A stretch of DNA of 64,000 nt, from NCBI RefSeq assembly GCF_001499855.1, contig NZ_LQIK01000001.1, forward strand, positions 62,001 through 126,000, in the 5' to 3' direction. The notes under the pieces are model-generated. The model did no database searches and had not been told where the DNA came from. It saw only the letters and a program-made list of their open reading frames with translations. The translations under genes were made by a program, and so were the position numbers. This DNA comes from Mycobacterium sp. GA-0227b. Lineage in GTDB: Bacteria; Actinomycetota; Actinomycetes; Mycobacteriales; Mycobacteriaceae. Below are positions 61,897 to 64,000 of this stretch, one piece after another. Every line of letters starts with the position of its first letter. The stretch's first letter is position 1.

Positions 61897-63597
61897 ATGA
61901 TCGAACCTTCTGTCCCCGCCCCAACGGCGGGGCGACCCATTCGACGACGGAGATCCGCGTTCTGGAAATTGCTCGGTGTCGCCCTGATGGCGTCCGCTGT
62001 CCTGCTCGGAACCGCGATTCCGGCTGCCGCCGCCGAGCTGATGCGGGTGACGATCGTGCGTCACGCTCAGTCCGCAGGCAACGCCTCTGGGCTGATCGAC
62101 ACGTCGACGCCCGGCCCCGACCTCACGCCGCTCGGCCAGGAGCAAGCCCAGGCGTCTGCGGACAGGCTGGCCGTCAACAATTACGACGCCATCTATTCCT
62201 CGACGATGGTCAGGACGCAGCAGACGGCGGCGCCGATGTCGGAACGCCTGCGCCTGCCGGTTCAGGTGCTGCCCGGTCTGCAAGAGATCGAGGCCGGAAT
62301 CTATGAGGGCACGCCCGAGAACGAGGCCTTCGGCGGTTATCTTCAGGCCCCGCTGCGTTGGATTGGGCTGATTCCGACGCCAGCTCCTGGCGACCCGCTC
62401 GACGCCCGGATTCCGGGTTCGATCGACGGCCACGAGTTCGACGCCAGGGTGGACGGCGCGCTGGAGACCATGTACAACAACGGCGACCGCAACGCCGTCG
62501 TGTACTCACACGGCGGCACCACCATGTTCTGGACGATCATGAACGCAAAGAACCTCACCACGGAGCAGAAGCTTCAACTGCTGACTCAAACCCCACTGCA
62601 CAACACCGATTACGTGGTGCTGGAGGGCAATCCGGAGGACGGCTGGACACTGGTGGACTGGAACGGTCAGCGGTTCACGCCGGAGCCCACGCTCGAGTCC
62701 GAGGTGCAGCTCCATGCCCGCACGCTGCAAAGGCAGCTCGCGGCCGCCGCAAAGCTGATCACCGACGCGGCAGCCACGGGGGACATCGCAACGCTGATGA
62801 ACGCGATCAGGCAAAGCGTCGCGGACACGACCTTCTCGGTCCAGAAGTTCACGAACGCGTTGCAGCACGAGATCACCGAGCGGCTGGCCAACCTGACCCC
62901 GCCGGCGCCGGCCGTGCCGTCGTCGCCAGAGGCGCACACGGTCCAGCTGGCGAGTCAGACCACGTCTTCAACCGTGGTGTCGCCATCGGCGACCGACATG
63001 ATGAAAGCGCTGACAAAGCCGGTGGACGACCCGGCGACGACCGAGACCGACTCGCAGCGTCAAGCCGACGCATCGACCGTCCAGGCGACCGACCCGGCCA
63101 CCGTCGAGGCGACCGTCCAGGAGACCGACCCGGCGTCGACGCAGGCCGACTCGGCGACGACGGTGGCCGACTCGGCGACGACGGTGGCCGACCCGGCGAC
63201 GACGGAGGCCGACCCGGTGACGACCGGGGCCGACGCGGCGACGACGGGGACGGACTCGCAGCGTCAGGCTGTCCAGGCGACCGAGCCATCGAAGAAGAAG
63301 GGTGCGGCGTCCAACGGCGCGACCGATCTCTCGAACGGCAACATGGCGGTCCCCGGAAAGTCCGGGACCACGTCGACCCGTGCGGACGATCGTGCGTCGC
63401 AGGCGGTCAACGTCAGCGATCAGGCCGCGTCGTCGGACAAGCAGCGCGGTGGCGTTGCCGTCAAGGACGCCGACACCGGTAGCAAAGCCAGCGAGGCCAC
63501 TGCAGGCGCCCAAGCCGGCGGCGGCGACACAGCTGGAGGCAGCGGTGGCGACACGTCTGGTAGCAGCGGCGGTGACTCAGGCGGGAGTGACAGCTGA
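61897..63597 (+). CDS. Secreted histidine phosphatase-like protein with repetitive tail
   Basis: A protein of 566 residues. An N-terminal signal (GVALMASAVLLGTAIPAAAAE) is followed by a histidine phosphatase domain with VRHAQSAGNASG (RHG-type motif as RHA) and a second histidine in YSHGGTTMF. From about residue 330 the tail is low in complexity: threonine- and aspartate-rich seven-residue units such as ADSATTV (about 63148-63250) and a glycine/serine end. The tail may span or bind the cell wall. Which phosphate ester is cleaved is unknown. Confidence 0.8.
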   Translation: MIEPSVPAPTAGRPIRRRRSAFWKLLGVALMASAVLLGTAIPAAAAELMRVTIVRHAQSAGNASGLIDTSTPGPDLTPLGQEQAQASADRLAVNNYDAIYSSTMVRTQQTAAPMSERLRLPVQVLPGLQEIEAGIYEGTPENEAFGGYLQAPLRWIGLIPTPAPGDPLDARIPGSIDGHEFDARVDGALETMYNNGDRNAVVYSHGGTTMFWTIMNAKNLTTEQKLQLLTQTPLHNTDYVVLEGNPEDGWTLVDWNGQRFTPEPTLESEVQLHARTLQRQLAAAAKLITDAAATGDIATLMNAIRQSVADTTFSVQKFTNALQHEITERLANLTPPAPAVPSSPEAHTVQLASQTTSSTVVSPSATDMMKALTKPVDDPATTETDSQRQADASTVQATDPATVEATVQETDPASTQADSATTVADSATTVADPATTEADPVTTGADAATTGTDSQRQAVQATEPSKKKGAASNGATDLSNGNMAVPGKSGTTSTRADDRASQAVNVSDQAASSDKQRGGVAVKDADTGSKASEATAGAQAGGGDTAGGSGGDTSGSSGGDSGGSDS

Positions 63598-63624
63598 CAC
63601 CGTCGATTTGACCGCATAGAGCAG

Positions 63625-63660
63625 TCGGCCCCCCTCACCAGTTTCGGTGGCGGGGGCCGA
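63625..63660 (+). terminator. Strong hairpin after the phosphatase-like gene
   Basis: TCGGCCCCC pairs with GGGGGCCGA, extended by CACC/GGTG towards a six-base loop. The stem is very stable and lies 28 bases after the stop, before the IclR gene. A T tract is missing, which is common for mycobacterial terminators. Confidence 0.6.
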
Positions 63661-63715
63661 TTGCTGCACACCGAAGATTTCAAAGCGTCGGCATGCCGAG
63701 GAGCGGGATGATTGG

Positions 63716-64000
63716 GTGGATCCTGTGTCGACGTCAACTCGAGGCGCGGTTGTGCAGCGGTCCGTGACGCAACACGACACGGTGGTGTCGATGGTGGAGC
63801 GCGTTGCGCTGATCATGAACGCGTTCGACGAGCCGGGCAAGCACTTGCGCCTGGACCAGGTGGTGACCCGCACCGGGCTGCCACGATCCTCTGCGCATCG
63901 CATCCTCAAGCAGTTACACACCGCCGGGCTGCTGCAACACCACCCGAATGGTTACAGCATTGCCGCCTCAGCGCTGCCTGCGACGAGGATGGCCGACCAC
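63716..64000 (+). CDS. IclR family transcriptional regulator, N-terminal part
   Basis: The last 95 codons of the window stay open. The segment VERVALIMNAFDEPG and the helix-turn-helix LRLDQVVTRTGLPRSSAHRI followed by LKQLHTAGLLQHH is the N-terminal domain of IclR regulators. The ligand-binding domain lies outside. The GTG start follows a GAGGAGCGGG stretch. The controlled genes are not visible. Confidence 0.8.
   Translation, partial: MDPVSTSTRGAVVQRSVTQHDTVVSMVERVALIMNAFDEPGKHLRLDQVVTRTGLPRSSAHRILKQLHTAGLLQHHPNGYSIAASALPATRMADH

Noticed and set aside
63148..63250. Tandem 21-base repeats as a CRISPR array
   Set aside because: There are no spacers, and the repeats are in frame and encode the tail of the phosphatase-like protein.

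Overview
The window looks like a chromosomal segment of a rapidly growing, environmental-type mycobacterium (Mycolicibacterium-like). The evidence is the uniformly high GC with many GTG starts, an antigen 85 paralogue, a WS/DGAT acyltransferase, two kinds of F420-dependent oxidoreductase families, many FadE/FadD/Ech/SDR/Baeyer-Villiger enzymes, and the gene order lpqS-cysK2-MFS, which is that of Rv0847-Rv0848-Rv0849 in M. tuberculosis. No rRNA, tRNA or CRISPR array was seen.

Layout. 0-2.5 kb: end of a sucrase/ferredoxin-like gene, then a marR-MFS pair. 2.7-7 kb: lpqS-cysK2-MFS, then a divergent rhodanese lipoprotein / DUF1326 pair whose intergenic region carries two CsoR-type palindromes. 7-25 kb: mostly lipid and redox metabolism (SDR, WS/DGAT, FMN glutamate-synthase-like protein, ZIP permease, amidase, F420 enzyme, ECF42 sigma factor with its DGPF partner, Ech, BVMO-SDR, YkuD protein, GH5-like exported protein, membrane hydrolase, a coupled acyl-CoA dehydrogenase pair) plus a relic of a vapC gene.

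25.4-32.6 kb is the most unusual part. It is a compact cell-envelope island with four TACGTAG-rich operators, a BlaI-type repressor and M56 peptidase (BlaR-like), an antigen 85 mycolyltransferase, an L,D-transpeptidase, an NlpC/P60 hydrolase, and a thiol-redox set (DsbA-like, CcdA, and a CxxC membrane protein). No beta-lactamase is present. Two copies of a palindromic repeat of about 49 bp sit at its two edges. I infer a BlaI-controlled envelope-stress regulon that remodels peptidoglycan and mycolate layers together with periplasmic disulfide chemistry.

32.6-47.9 kb: LLM F420 oxidoreductase, secreted lipoprotein, ADH-SDR operon with a divergent MmyB-like regulator, FadD, TetR, and then a cassette of about 5.2 kb (methyltransferase, MarR-PPOX, FadE, DUF5996, VOC) bounded by 23-bp near-identical direct repeats; then GH6 cellulase, a fused HadA/HadB-type dehydratase and a dehalogenase-like hydrolase. 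48-55 kb: small secreted protein, a vapBC-type toxin-antitoxin pair with operator palindrome, tctCBA tricarboxylate transporter, DUF2945 protein, AGCS symporter. 55-58 kb: a three-gene IS607-like element whose TnpA is decayed, whose TnpB keeps its RuvC residues, and which carries an extra middle gene with a duplicated motif; it abuts a truncated hydrolase. 58-64 kb: BVMO, SDR, an internally deleted SDR remnant, an HsaD-like hydrolase, a secreted histidine-phosphatase-like protein with a repetitive tail, and the start of an IclR regulator.
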